Shown: in pieces, positions 1 through 12,054 of the stretch
Numbering within the stretch: position 1 is the first letter of the stretch
Layout: each line of letters opens with the position of its first letter
Source of the DNA: Pisaster brevispinus
Lineage: Eukaryota > Echinodermata > Asteroidea > Forcipulatida > Asteriidae
Reading direction: 5' to 3'
Assembly (NCBI GenBank): GCA_023634235.1
Contig: JAMKCF010000080.1
Location: 310,001-374,000, forward strand
DNA length: 64,000 bases
Notes under the pieces: model-generated
Told to the model about the DNA's origin: nothing
Database searches by the model: none
Seen by the model: the letters and a program-made list of their open reading frames with translations, nothing else
Position numbers and translations under genes: made by a program

Positions 1-215
1 CTAGTTAAATGTGTCTCCTTAATGTATGAATGTTCAACCAGTTATTACATGTGTCTCCTTAATGTATGAATGTTCAACCAGTTATTACATGTGTCTCCTT
101 AATGTATGAATGTTCAACCAGTTATGTATGAATGTTCAACTAGTTATTACATGTGTCTCCTTAATGTATGAATGTTCAACTAGTTATTAATTGTGTCTCT
201 TTAGTGTATGACAGA
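1..215. repeat. 40-bp minisatellite, first array (cut by window start)
   Basis: Five to six copies of a 40-bp unit containing GTGTCTCCTTAATGTATGAA and TGTTCAACCA follow each other directly. The fourth copy is shortened. The same unit forms a second array at about 12055-12660, so the two arrays bracket the first 12 kb. Confidence 0.95.
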
Positions 216-442
216 CCTTAGGAGATTACCTTCACTTTACATAATATTTCACAAGCAATGTCCGATTCACTCAACTCTGCCATTAAACAGCAATATGGCA
301 GCAGACATGTTTCAGCGACAACACTTTGAAGTATTTCGTGAAGCCATTCAAATTTACAAAACATATGTGGACACTGGATGTGATGCTTAGCATTTGTTTT
401 TACAAAAACTGTAACTTTTTAACCTTATTTATTACTGATTAG

Positions 443-3400
443 GTCATGAAGACGACTCATCAGGTGGCTCAGATACCCCTGTGGAATCACTCTCTCCTGT
501 AGTTGGTGAGTATTTTTTTAACAATGGACCAAAAGATTATATACAAAACTAGCATAATAATGATTGGGTGTTAATTTACTTGTTTAGAATCATAGGCAGG
601 AAGATATATCAAATAACATAAAAGCATGATCCCTTGATTGTCACAATGGCAAAGAGATTATATTTATAGTAAGAAGTTGTGTACATCCATATTCATAAAG
701 AGACATTAGGCTTGTGTAAACTCAGATTTAGCGCACTATGTATAATAATTTACAAACTTTCTTCTGATAGCTGTGACTTTAGAAAGATTTCAAGACTTTG
801 AGCAGTTTTTATGGATGATCTTTGAGCATGTTAACTATTGGTGTCACTGATTTTGTGGTCATTGCTTTACTGGATACAGTTTTAATCCTAAATTGCCTCA
901 CTAGGCCAAGCCTAAACGGTGCATGCATCAAAGGCCACCATTAGCAGGTTGTCAACATGTTTGATTACTTTGTATGTTTGTATGTGTACAATGTACAGGC
1001 GATATTGTATTTGTCATGTTTTGCAGTGCAATATTTTAATATGTAACTGGATGCTTTTTATTATGGAAAAACATGCGCTAGTCAATATTTTTGATGATGG
1101 GACTTTCAGTTTCGACAAATGATTTTAATTGATGATATTTTTTTGGTAACAGATACACAACGGAGGCGACCTCGGGGAACATCTGAAAAGTCTCCTGCGA
1201 TGTCGAAGGAAGGTAAATTAGATAGTTTGCAGAATAAAATGAATAAAGTCATTTGATATTATTTTAACTTGATTTTTGTCACTGTTAACTTTTCATGATA
1301 TGCTAACATAAATTTGTGATGAAAGTTTTTCCAGTTTGGAGGATTTTTTTTTAATTGATTGATTATTTTGACAACAGACACACCAAGGAGGCCTCTTTGC
1401 GGAACATCAGAGAAATGTCCTGAGAAGACAAAGAAAGGTAAATTACATGGAAAGTTTGCAAACGTGGGATGTGCTCTTACAGTTCCTTGTCCGAGGGGGA
1501 TACTCTGACCGTTTTTGCCAGAGTGAAAATGCTGATAATATAATTTTGCTTTAAAGAGTAGTGTTGTAGCCACAATTTCTGAGGGTAACTTGGTAAAGTT
1601 TTGTATTTATGCACGACAGACAGTTTCCAATCCGGGGGGCAAATCAGAACCTGGTATACTAAGCGGTTGGGGGAGGGAATCATATTTTGCTGCAAAGGTT
1701 AGAGGTTAAGAGGGCCCAGGAAAATTTGGAATGTATAAACAACTCCTCTGCAGTACATTTTAAACCACTCACTAGAGCACCCTTTTTCAATATCTGACAC
1801 GTTATAAGGTTAAATCTGTCACTAAAAACCAATCAAACTCCATCTTTATCCACTATAAATTCACTAAATCTGTTCAGAGATATATATCCTTAGATCCTGA
1901 CCTTTTGATGAAGACAGAATGGATGAAAAGGTATTTATTTTTCAATATTATTAAAATGATTTTTTATTGTGTCTACAAATGTCTCACTTTCAAAAGGAAG
2001 AAAAAAGTACATGTCATGGCCAAAACAAGACGAAGAAAGTATAGCTACATACTTTAAGGACATTGTCACAGGAGAGTCAAAGCAGACAATACCAAGTAAG
2101 CAGTATTTTTTACATTGTTTTTAACAAGTGGATTGCCAAACAATCCAGTAATTTCATATCCTTGGCTGATGCTAGTGACCTGTCAAATAGATATCCATGT
2201 GAATTTTTCTGCATACAGTCGACTCTCGTTAATACAAGGTCCGCCGGACTGGCCCGTTTTCCTCGTATTATCCGAACCTCGTCTTAAACGCAGCGCACTA
2301 TTTACACGATGTACATGTACTGTATACACACGTCGTCATAGTGCATGCACTACACACGTGTCTAGGCTAGAACAGAGCGGTTGGCTTCCTAGTACAGTTC
2401 TTACGAGCATCCTGTACACAAAAATATCAATGATAAATGCAATTTTGTTGACTGTGATCATAGAAATTTAATATTTTGTATAACTCAAGATAAAAATCAT
2501 AGCAAAGTCATGTCAAACTTGCCGTTCATGTGACCATGATGTGACAGATTCGATACTGCGTAGCGCCTAAGCTGAACGTTGTTTTCGCAGGTGCCGCTAA
2601 GCGTGTAGGCGAAGTAGTATTTCAAGCATAAGTTACCAGCGTAATGTTTCTGATTTTCGGATCGGACGGAACCGTGTAGGCGGTCCGATCCTATAAATAG
2701 TTTGGCAACGAGCATGTTATTTCAGAAACTTGGCTGACTGAACGGGTAAGCTTTTACGCAACAATATTTGTCCGATCTCGCTATAAAAGTATGAAAAACA
2801 ACACATTTTGTCATCATGGGGCCGCAGAAATACCTCGTATTATCCGTGTTCTCGTTACGACCGTGCTCGTATCTTCCGTTTTTTAAGACATAGAAACACG
2901 CATGGGACAGTTCGGGACCGGTGAAATACCTCGTATTAACCGGCGTCTCGTATCTTCCGAGCTCGTATTAACGAGAGTCGACTGTATATATTTAAACTCC
3001 ATTGTTTGTTATTACACTCCACATACTTTTTTGTTTCTGAGCTTTTTGTGCCCAAGATTGAGCCCTTTTTCAAACTGCAAAGGTCATGCTGTGTGATTAA
3101 ATGTATCAGACTGTTTCCCTAGTCAGTAAATTTCTTCATTTAATAACACATACATCTGGCTTTAAGGAAGTTCCTTTGGTAGTCCATGCTGATGAATATC
3201 AAGAGTTTCAAATATAGACTGCTAAAGAAAAAGGCAATGAATTTTTTTTATCAGACATCGGATTTCAAACACAAAGTCACCCATATTTATAATAAAGCAC
3301 TCCAATTTAGTGTGCATGTTTGTGTCCGCTTGTCTTCTCACAGCTCCTGTTTCCCCAATCGTCTCTAAAGTTGTTAGCAGGTAACATTTATCTTCATGTA

Positions 3401-3597
3401 AATACTTCCAAATCGTTCTCCTGTTTACCATTATGTTGCCTTTTATATTCACAGGGAGACATGAAGTTGATATATTTCTTCAAACCCACAAACATATGAC
3501 ATATGACTGGACAACCATCAGAACAAAAGTAATGAATGAACGTGCAAAATGGAAAAGAATGGTACAAGGGAGAATGAACAGCATGCTAGACAAATAA
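443..3597 (+). CDS. 3' exons of a spliced gene, unidentified protein with a basic C-terminal domain
   Basis: Five exons fit one reading frame: 443-505, 1153-1212, 1378-1437, 1997-2095 and 3455-3597 (stop TAA 3595-3597). Each has an AG acceptor and each internal one a GT donor; all four introns are phase 1, and the internal exons are 63, 60, 60 and 99 nt, all multiples of three. Exons 2 and 3 are a duplication: both encode DT.RRP..GTSEK followed by a K-rich end. The last two exons encode a W/Y/K-rich region (MSWPKQDEESIATYF, then TYDWTTIRTKVMNERAKWKR). It resembles the Trp- and Lys-containing C-terminal domain of uncharacterised proteins in marine invertebrates, but I cannot name it. The 5' exons lie outside the window. 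A possible extra exon at 3344-3380 breaks the frame and is left out. Confidence 0.6.
2214..2986. mobile_element. Tigger/pogo-like MITE with perfect 20-bp inverted ends
   Basis: The element runs 2216-2984 (769 bp). It begins CAGTCGACTCTCGTTAATAC and ends with the exact reverse complement. A TA dinucleotide flanks each side (2214-2215, 2985-2986), the target duplication of Tc1/mariner-superfamily transposons. Inside, TCGTATTATCCG-like motifs recur near both ends (about 2262, 2832, 2945). No transposase frame is seen, so it is non-autonomous. It sits in the last intron of the spliced gene. Confidence 0.88.
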
Positions 3598-3719
3598 TGG
3601 AATTAAGGATATAGAAGCGTCAATAATGCTTCCTTTACAACTACATAAGCTCCTTGTTAATTATCTCAGAAACATACCTCAATTCTGTTGCTGATCTTAT
3701 TTTACTGTACTCTACAGTT

Positions 3720-6250
3720 GATAAAGGCAGTATAAAGGCAGTATAGTAGTGGGAGGAAGTACTTCATCGGGCACTGTGAGTTGATCTTGTTGGTTATTGA
3801 ACCAGACTATTCACCTGAAGAGGGGGAGACTTGATCAGATTATATTGATGTTCTTAATGAGTTTGTAGAGGATGTGAGGTAGTTTCTACTGGATGCATGA
3901 GTTGATAGAGAGTAATTGCAGTATTTCATTAAGTGGTGAAGTGAAGTACTTCTGGGATCATAGTATAGAACCAGTTATTCACTTGAAGATTGAGAGACTT
4001 GATCAGATTTTATGGAAGTTCTTAATGAGTTTGTAGAGGATGGGAGGTTGTTTCTACTGGATTCATGAGTGGATAGAGAGTAATTTACAGTAATTCATAT
4101 AGAGGTGAAGTGAAGTACTTAAGGTATTGTGAGTTGATCTTGTTGGTTATAGAACCAGTTATTTACCTGAAGATGGAGAGACTTGATCAGATTTATATTG
4201 AAGTTCTTAATGAGTTTGTAGAGGCTGTGATGTAGTTCCTACTGGATTCTACATGAGTTGATAGAGAGTAATTGCAGTATTTCATATAGAGGTGAAGTGA
4301 AGTACTTCAGGTATTGTGAGTTGATCTTGTTGGACATAGCACCAGCTATTCACCTGAAGATTGAAAGTATTGATCAGATTTGTGTTAAAGTTCTTAATGA
4401 GTATTTAGAGGCTGTGTATGTAGGTTTTACTGGATTCTACATGGGTTGATAGAGAGTATATGCAGTATTTCATTCAGTGGTGAAGTGAAGTACTTCTGGG
4501 ATCATAGTATAAAACCAGCTATTCACTTGAAGATTAAGAGACTTGATCAGATTTGTATTGAAGTTCTTATTGGGTTTGTAAAGGCTTTGATGTACTTTCT
4601 ATGGGATTTTACATGAGTTGATAGAGAATTGATAGAAAATTGCTCTAGTTCATCTAGTTATTTGGTGAAGAACTCCAGGTATTGCGAGTTGATCTTGTTG
4701 GATATAGAACTAGTTATTCACTTGAAGATTGAGAGACTTGATCAGATTTATATTGAAGTTCTTGTTGAATTTGTAGAGGCTGTGATTTAGTTCCTACTGG
4801 ATTCATGAGTGGATAGAGACATGCAGTAAATCATCTTGTTATGTAGATGTAGTTTCTACTGCTGTGATGTAGTTTCTACTGGATTCTATATGAGTTGATA
4901 GAGAGTATATGCAGTATTTCATTTAGTGGTGAAGTGAAGTACTTCTGGGATCATAGTGTAGAACCAGTTATTCACTTGAAGATTGAGAGACTTTATCAGA
5001 TTTTATGGAAGTTCTTAATGAGTTTGTAGAGGATGGGTGGTTGTTTCTACTGGATTCATGAGTTGATAGAGAGTAATTTACAGTAATTCATATAGAGGTG
5101 AAGTGAAGTACTTAAGGTATTGTGAGTTGATCTTGTTGGTTATAGAACCAGTTATTTACCTGAAGATTGAGAGACTTGATCAGATTTATATTGAAGTTCT
5201 TATTGAGTATTTAGAGGCTGTGTATGTAGGTTTTACTGGATTCTACATGGGTTGATAGAGAGTATATGCAGTATTTCATTCAGTGGTGAAGTGAAGTACT
5301 TCTGGGATCATAGTATAAAACCAGCTATTCACTTGAAGATTAAGAGACTTGATCAGATTTGTATTGAAGTTCTTATTGGGTTTGTAAAGGCTTTGATGTA
5401 CTTTCTATGGGATTTTACATGAGTTGATAGAGAATTGATAGAAAATTGCTCTAGTTCATCTAGTTATTTGGTGAAGAACTCCAGGTATTGCGAGTTGATC
5501 TTGTTGGATATAGAACTAGTTATTCACTTGAAGATTGAGAGACTTGATCAGATTTATATTGAAGTTCTTGTTGAGTTTGTAGAGGCTGTGATTTAGTTCC
5601 TACTGGATTCATGAGTGGATAGAGACATGCAGTAAATCATCTTGTTATGTAGATGTAGTTTCTACTGCTGTGATGTAGTTTCTACTGGATTCTATATGAG
5701 TTGATAGAGAGTATATGCAGTATTTCATTTAGTGGTGAAGTGAAGTACTTCTGGGATCATAGTGTAGAACCAGTTATTCACTTGAAGATTGAGAGACTTT
5801 ATCAGATTTTATGGAAGTTCTTAATGAGTTTGTAGAGGATGGGTGGTTGTTTCTACTGGATTCATGAGTTGATAGAGAGTAATTTACAGTAATTCATATA
5901 GAGGTGAAGTGAAGTACTTAAGGTATTGTGAGTTGATCTTGTTGGTTATAGAACCAGTTATTTACCTGAAGATTGAGAGACTTGATCAGATTTATATTGA
6001 AGTTCTTATTGAGTTTGTAGAGGCTGTGATGTAGTTCCTACTGGATTCATGAGTGGATAGAGACATGCAGTAAATCATCTTGTTATGGGATAAATAATTT
6101 TAGGTATTGTGAGTTGATCTTGTTGTTTATAGAACCATTCTATCACTTGAAGAAAGTGAGACTTTATAGGAGTTCTTTATCAGTTTGGAGAGGCTGTGAT
6201 GTAGTTTTGATTGGATTCTACATTGCTCGATAGAGTTTGTCTTATGCAGT
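3720..6250. repeat. 180-bp tandem array with an 806-bp higher-order repeat
   Basis: About 13 units carry the landmarks GAGTTGATCTTGTTGG or GGGATCATAGTA, then AACCAG..ATTCACTTGAAGATTGAGAGACTTGATCAG. Landmark spacing is mostly 174-191 bp, with two 260-bp intervals. A block starting near 4400 recurs almost unchanged from about 5206, an 806-bp higher-order period. The array starts about 120 bp after the stop codon of the spliced gene. No long reading frame runs through it. Confidence 0.92.
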
Positions 6251-8239
6251 CATTTATTTGGTTGCTTTTTAGTACTGATGTGAATGCTGCTGTGTGCATG
6301 TCTCAAAAGGGTCCTATTGGAAATTGCCATTTTCAAATTTAATATTGAAGAGTACATGAAGTTTCGGAAAATTTTCTTCTCATTATGTTTTATTATTGCA
6401 TATAAAATAGATGTACATCTTTCAGATTTGCCGTATGCCAAGCAATGCGAAGTTTTGCCCAAACAATCTTACGTTATGTAACATTTTGCCTTTCAAGTTT
6501 GTCATCATCAGCATGTGATAGCAATTTAGTTTTAATATCATATGAATTATGCCATACAAACATTTTTTTGTGACAGTTTGCATTCTAGAGCTGTTTTGTC
6601 AAGTTGTAATCTCCAATGGTAAAGACCCTCAACCCCCAATATTTGCATTTATGCACACTTAAAGCTTAAAATGGTTATAGACACTGCTGCACAATGTAAC
6701 ACTCATAAAGTGTTTATTGCATCCATGTACTTAAAGATCATGCTCAGTTGAAGTTTGGTTTGCACAGAAAATTGTCACATAAGTTGCAGTGTTTATCAAA
6801 ACCTGTACTTTAAGTATTTGGTGTCTTGTATGCTGAGGATGGATTTGGGACAGGATGGGAGAGTGAGTTTGACAACCTCTGAATGAATTATATGTTGGCA
6901 TAATCAAAACAAGTCTGAAGCAACTGAAGCAAGTGAACATGATATGTGACCTATTTTTTAAGTGAAATATCTGTCTCTTGTCACAGTAACAGTAGATGAT
7001 TGTGTACAAAAAGCTTTTGTATATCACTTTATATTGAAAAAGTAGTGCAGTTCAATTATTTGATTTATGACAAAGAGGCCAAATTTAATTCGGTTAAAGT
7101 GCAATTATTATTTTATTTGAGTGGAGGTTATTTTGACTACTCGTATGATTTGACATGTGTTTTATAGAATGAGTTGATGGGTAGTATAGCTCAGTCATTT
7201 ATTTTATCAATCTCATGTTTGAACATTTTAATCCACTACCAAATCTGTATGTTTTAAATCCAAGTGTGAATCAGTATTCAGTTATGTTGGGCCTTCATTC
7301 TACATTAGGTCAGTGGTATCACAAATAACCACCATTGCAAAGAGGTCATAATGTCAATTAAGTTTGCACTTTCAGCAAGGCTTTAAGGGGGTAAAAAACT
7401 TTTGTGAACATGCAAGTTTGTCAATTTAAGAAGTTCGTACAGGATACATTATTTATGTTAGTATTTTATTTAGTCAAACATTATTGGTTTTATTAAGCTG
7501 GGGGAATGCAATAGTTTATTTTTAATGCTGAGTGATATGTTTTCTTTATTACTTGTTTATGATTATTGGTATCTTATTTCATCATCTACATTGACCGACA
7601 TTTTAAGCCTCAAAAGCATTGTCGACTTGTAACTTCAGACTTAGTAAATGAGATTGGGTTCTCACATGTGGTTGTTTGTGTCTCTTGCCATAGCATAACA
7701 TGATCAGGTTGCATTCTAGTGTATTGTTGGTTTGAAAAACACAAATTTGAAATGTTTATTACTTATTGTATTTACAACCTAATTTGTGACTCTTGTCGAA
7801 GTGTGAGATGTTTAGGTTGTATTCTTGTATTATAATTAATTTTGACCCTTTTAAGATTGGTTGTATTGTCTACAAAACTATCGTTAAATTGAATTGAACA
7901 CAATCTTGAATCTGAGGTTTTTGAAATGGTTTTTGAAATTAAATGATTGCATACAATGTAATGCATGCATTGTGTTGTTCGAAATCAGACTGTCCTACTG
8001 TATTTTTGTTTTGCGTTATAAGTGTTGCTTGCAAGTTTTGCCATGTACGGGTTTTGTTATATGAGGAAATTTCAATTTAGGTCTACATTTTTCAAGAATG
8101 AGGGGCCAGTTGCTCCATGACTTGATGCGTCCTTTGACAGCGTGCTCTGCCAGCGTGCTCTGCGTAGTCTCTAACACAGAATGGATCAACAACATGACTA
8201 ATTAAAATATCCAATCAATATATTTTGACATTTTTAAAG
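6251..8239. other. Non-coding stretch, nothing recognised
   Basis: AT-rich sequence with only short chance frames on both strands. I see no splice-supported exons, RNA gene or element ends. Confidence 0.6.
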
Positions 8240-8415
8240 TCACACTTCCAGGGGTTACAATCGAGTAAGGCATTCTGGGAAAGAAAACAAAATGGCGCGT
8301 CGAGATCGTACACCACTGGGAACGAGGTTGGATTGGCTCCCAAGAGCAATCAAGGCATGCTGGGAAAAATGGCGCGACGAGATTGATCATCCCCTGGGAA
8401 TGAGGTTGAGACTGA
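8240..8415. repeat. Dispersed repeat with CTGGGAAnGAGGTTG motifs
   Basis: Two related units stand in tandem (about 8268-8335 and 8350-8410). Each has GGCAT.CTGGGAAA, AATGGCGCG.CGAGAT and CTGGGAA.GAGGTTG. A third, diverged unit with the same order and the same lead sequence (CACTTCCAGGGGTT) lies at 28588-28670. This looks like a small non-autonomous transposon family, but I cannot define its ends. Confidence 0.5.
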
Positions 8416-9931
8416 TTCCGCTCGACTCGGAGAACATTAAGCCAGCCAAGGCGCGCTTTCTATGCTGTGTGTTTTATGGCTATGGAGGGTTGGATACGTT
8501 TGAGTGGCTGCAAGTTTCTTGTTGAATGGTTGCAGAGCACGTGAAGTAGCCTACCTCCATTGACCTTGATAGGTAAGCATATAATTTAGTGAAAAATAAC
8601 CAGAACTTAGGGAGATAAATTGGTGGCGGGCAGCGGAAAATTTGCCGTCATACATGTATCAATCCATCGCACCCATCCCTGGCCTGTTTTCTTAGAACTT
8701 GGAATTGGATAGAGATTTAGTAGAAGTTAAAAATATTCAAGGTCTCCATGGAAATACATGTCAAAAGGGAATGAAGGCGACCTATTGCTGTTTTGATAAA
8801 GTTTCACAGAAGTGGTATGAAAACCATGATGCTAGAAGCAGTTTTACAGTATTTTAATTTTTTTTAACAATGTCCTAGGCTCCTAGCTACAGGGCAGGGG
8901 TACAGCTACAGTAAAGTACAGTACTTACATTGTTAATGTTAGTACTAACATTACAATAACATGACTAACAACAATGAGTTCTCTAGTCACTAGCAATGTA
9001 CTTATGTCACCCCTGGTCTTACAAAAGTTCTGCCTTATGATTGGTTTAGAGCCTGTCGCATGCCTTTTTAAAAAACTAGAAACCGCGCGAACGCAACATT
9101 TAATATACCCAGCGAACAATGTACTATCACATAATACAGTACTAAGCATCAATCTTGGTACCTTGGCTTCTGGCCACAATGTATGTATGGGGTGTTATAA
9201 AACAAACATTGACTGCTTTACTCGCGCTATGATGGTTAAAACTTGGTTACGACTCTTTGATGATCCCCAGAGTGGTATATTTTCCTGAGGCTTTGCCTTG
9301 AGAAAACAGAACGCACGAGCATCATCTTAGGAGTCATAGGTTTAACCATAGCACTTGAAGCAGTCAATATTACCTTGCCTTGTTAACTTATTTTTTACTG
9401 CAAATAGTGACTATTGACATGTCAGTGCCAAAAAGGGGTCGCAATTATCGTAACCCTCTTTATCCTCCCGCCACACCCAAACCCTGGTCTGTGACCATTG
9501 GGAGGATGGAGACGGACTCATCTCAACTAAGCCAAAAGCTGTTCTAAAAAGAAGGATTAGCCTGAGCGGGTTTAAAGTTAATCAGAATAAATTCAGGAAT
9601 CAACCAGTGCTCTCACTCCAGTTTATTATAAAGGTCATCTATAAGAAAAGCACATTAGCTAGCTAAGTACAAACTTGCTTTGCAATTTGTCTCTTGGTCT
9701 GTTCAGTTGAAAAGTTTAAAATACACTTATTCACTTCCCATTTTTTTTAAATAAAACATTCCCCCACCGAAAAAAATTGAACTTGCCACCTAAGCGTATC
9801 ATCTCAACTGAATAATGTTTCGAACTATCAAGTTTCAATTTTTTTAAAGGTACTTTTGATGAATCTTTGTAAAGTGTGGTAGTTGAACAATTAAAACAAT
9901 TTTAACCTCAATCTTTTTTTTTTCACAACAG
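8416..9931. other. Non-coding stretch, nothing recognised
   Basis: Contains only short frames on both strands. The last bases (a T-run then CACAACAG, acceptor at 9930-9931) look like an intron end leading into the serine-rich frame. Confidence 0.5.
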
Positions 9932-10005
9932 GTGTTGTTCCTATGCAAAAACATATCCTTACTTGGATGATGGGCTGGTTTTGATACAGAGAGCTACATA
10001 AAACT

Positions 10006-10557
10006 ATGGGTCATCACAAAAAACATTGTGTCATCTCATATAGACAAAAACGGAGAGTGAAGCAGAAAGCCAAATTAAATCAACATAAAAAGCATGACAG
10101 AACTGATGCCAGTGCTGTAGCAGGAGATAAGAAGAGTACAAGTACATACATTAGTGGATCATCTCATCCCCCTTGTTTGGACTTGGGCAGGAGAGGATCA
10201 TCTCGCCTCTTTTCAGACTCGGACAGTAGTTCATCTAACCCCCCTTTTTCAGAGTCAGGAAGTAATGGATCATCTTACCCTCCCTTTGCAGACTCGAGCA
10301 GTAGTGGATCATCTCACTACCCCATTTCAGACTCCTGCTCTAATTCTTCAATTGGTAAATGTCGAAGTGAATCAACATTAACCAACAGGTGGAAGTGTGT
10401 TGTTGAGAATGATCCACTTTATTTGAAAATGAGGGAGTTTCAACTTCTGAAATACAGACTTAAAAAGGTAAATTTAACTGAGTCTGTTCTTCTCAAGGGA
10501 ATCTTCAGCTGTCAAACAAAGCATTCCACAAAGTTTTTGAGAATGCTACATATTTAG
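10006..10557 (+). CDS. Predicted serine-rich protein, unidentified
   Basis: The frame has 183 codons. The start is the first Met after an in-frame TGA shortly upstream, and a splice acceptor (T-rich tract then CACAACAG) precedes it at 9930. Residues 1-35 are Lys/Arg/His-rich. Residues about 50-120 are an imperfect repeat of roughly 11-13 residues with the core GSS.PP..DS.SS. The C-terminal part is charged (PLYLKMREFQLLKYRLKK). A plausible donor, AAAAAG/GTAAAT, lies at 10467, so the last 30 codons may be read-through into an intron. No conserved domain is recognised. The repeat pattern and bias support real coding; function is unknown. Confidence 0.45.
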   Translation: MGHHKKHCVISYRQKRRVKQKAKLNQHKKHDRTDASAVAGDKKSTSTYISGSSHPPCLDLGRRGSSRLFSDSDSSSSNPPFSESGSNGSSYPPFADSSSSGSSHYPISDSCSNSSIGKCRSESTLTNRWKCVVENDPLYLKMREFQLLKYRLKKVNLTESVLLKGIFSCQTKHSTKFLRMLHI

Positions 10558-11012
10558 TTGTAAATCTTGGCATTAGGTCAAGAGTTCAGTACTCTACAAA
10601 ATGTTTCACACCACTTTGTCATTTATTCAAAGAGAGGTTTAATGGGGGAAAGGGTCCAATGTACATGTACATGTACTGGTTTTTGAAATGTATGAGTCAG
10701 CATTGGTTTTGGGAAGAATGCATTCATTCCAATCATTTCGATTTCCAAATGCTTCTCAGTTATTTTGAACACGTTGTTGCCATGTTTTATTTTGATTTTT
10801 CAGTCAAAATCAATTATGCTGTTGTGGTGTTGGTGATACTATCTCAAAATACAACATTTAATGTACTACAGAACTACAAATGTATACACAGGGATATTGG
10901 TTCAAGTGTCACAATGCAAACAGCTTCCAGCAGAACTTTTTTACAAAAGCTGTATCACACCTTTTACATTTTATTTTAACCACCTTGTTTCATTTAATTT
11001 GTGTGTTTACAG

Positions 11013-11161
11013 ATTACCAAGGAGACATTCCAGGACAATTAACAATTGTTCAAGTGATGTGTCCACTCACACTGCAGGTGGCAGGAGTCAATCAATCCAA
11101 CAGATCAAGAGTTTTGTTTGAAAATAAAACTAGTAAAGGCAGAAGGTTTTTAAGTAAATAA
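11013..11161 (+). CDS. Candidate downstream exon (weak)
   Basis: An acceptor (GTGTTTACAG) precedes an open frame ending in TAA at 11159-11161. It could be the last exon of the serine-rich gene. Its last 80 bases form the first unit of the 270-bp array, where the later units have no open upstream part. Two frames are open, so the phase is unsure. Confidence 0.22.
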
Positions 11162-11990
11162 AACATCAATCCAAGAAATGGCTCGGTCAGTACTTTAGTC
11201 TGGAGCTAATTTCCTTGATAATTTTTACTGTACTAATTTAAATAACTTTCCACATTATGGGTTGAACGATTATTAAGATCCTGGGACTCTGTGCTGGAGT
11301 GTAGGTGAGTACATTTGTACAATCCTGGGAACTCTTGCAACGAAGCAGGTGACTGGAGTCGATCAATCCAGCAGATCAAGGATTTTGTTTGAAAATAAAA
11401 CTAGTGAAAGCAGAAGGTTTTTAAGTAAATAAAACATCAATCCAAGAAATGGCTCGGTCAGTACTTTAGTCTAGTATTAATTTCCTTGATACACCTTGCT
11501 GTACCAAATTTGGTAATTTTCTACATTTCGGTTGAAAGATTGTCAAGATCCTGGGACTCTGTGCTGGAGTGCAGGTGAGTACATTTGTACAATCCTGGGA
11601 ACTCTTGCAACGAAGCAGGTGACTGGAGTCGATCAATCCAACAGATCAAGGATTTTGTTTGAAAATAAAACTAGTGAAAGCAGAAGGTTTTTAAGTAAAT
11701 AAAACATCAATCCAAGAAATGGCTCGGTCAGTACTTTAGTCTAGTATTAAATTCCTTGATACACTTTGCTGTACCAAATTTGGTAATTTTCTACATTTCG
11801 GTTGAAAGATTGTCAAGATCCTGGGACTCTGTGCTGGAGTGCAGGTGAGTACATTTGTACAATCCTGGGAACTCTTGCAACGAAGCAGGTGACTGGAGTC
11901 GATCAATCCAACAGATCAAGGATTTTGTTTAAAAATGAAACTAGTAAAGACAGAAGATTTTAAGTATTAAATTAAAACATAAATCCAAGA
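11080..11990. repeat. 270-bp tandem array, about 3.4 units
   Basis: The landmark GATTTTGTTTGAAAATAAAA falls at 11110, 11381, 11651 and 11921, a period of 270-271 bp. The units also share AAATGGCTCGGTCAGTACTT and CCTGGGACTCTGTGCTGGAG. The first unit overlaps the candidate exon at 11013-11161, so the array grew from the 3' end of that sequence. Confidence 0.93.
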
Positions 11991-12054
11991 AAGGGCTTGA
12001 TCAGTACTTTAGTCTGATATTTGTGTCTCATTATGTATAAATATTAAAATAACT

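Noticed and set aside
1..215. A CRISPR array
   Set aside because: The repeats are directly contiguous with no unique spacers, and the genome is eukaryotic.
3344..3380. A 37-nt exon with acceptor and GTAACA donor in the spliced gene
   Set aside because: Including it puts the last exon out of frame (early TGA); skipping it keeps all introns phase 1.
9472..9560. GC-rich phrase as an exon
   Set aside because: No frame continues and no splice sites frame it.
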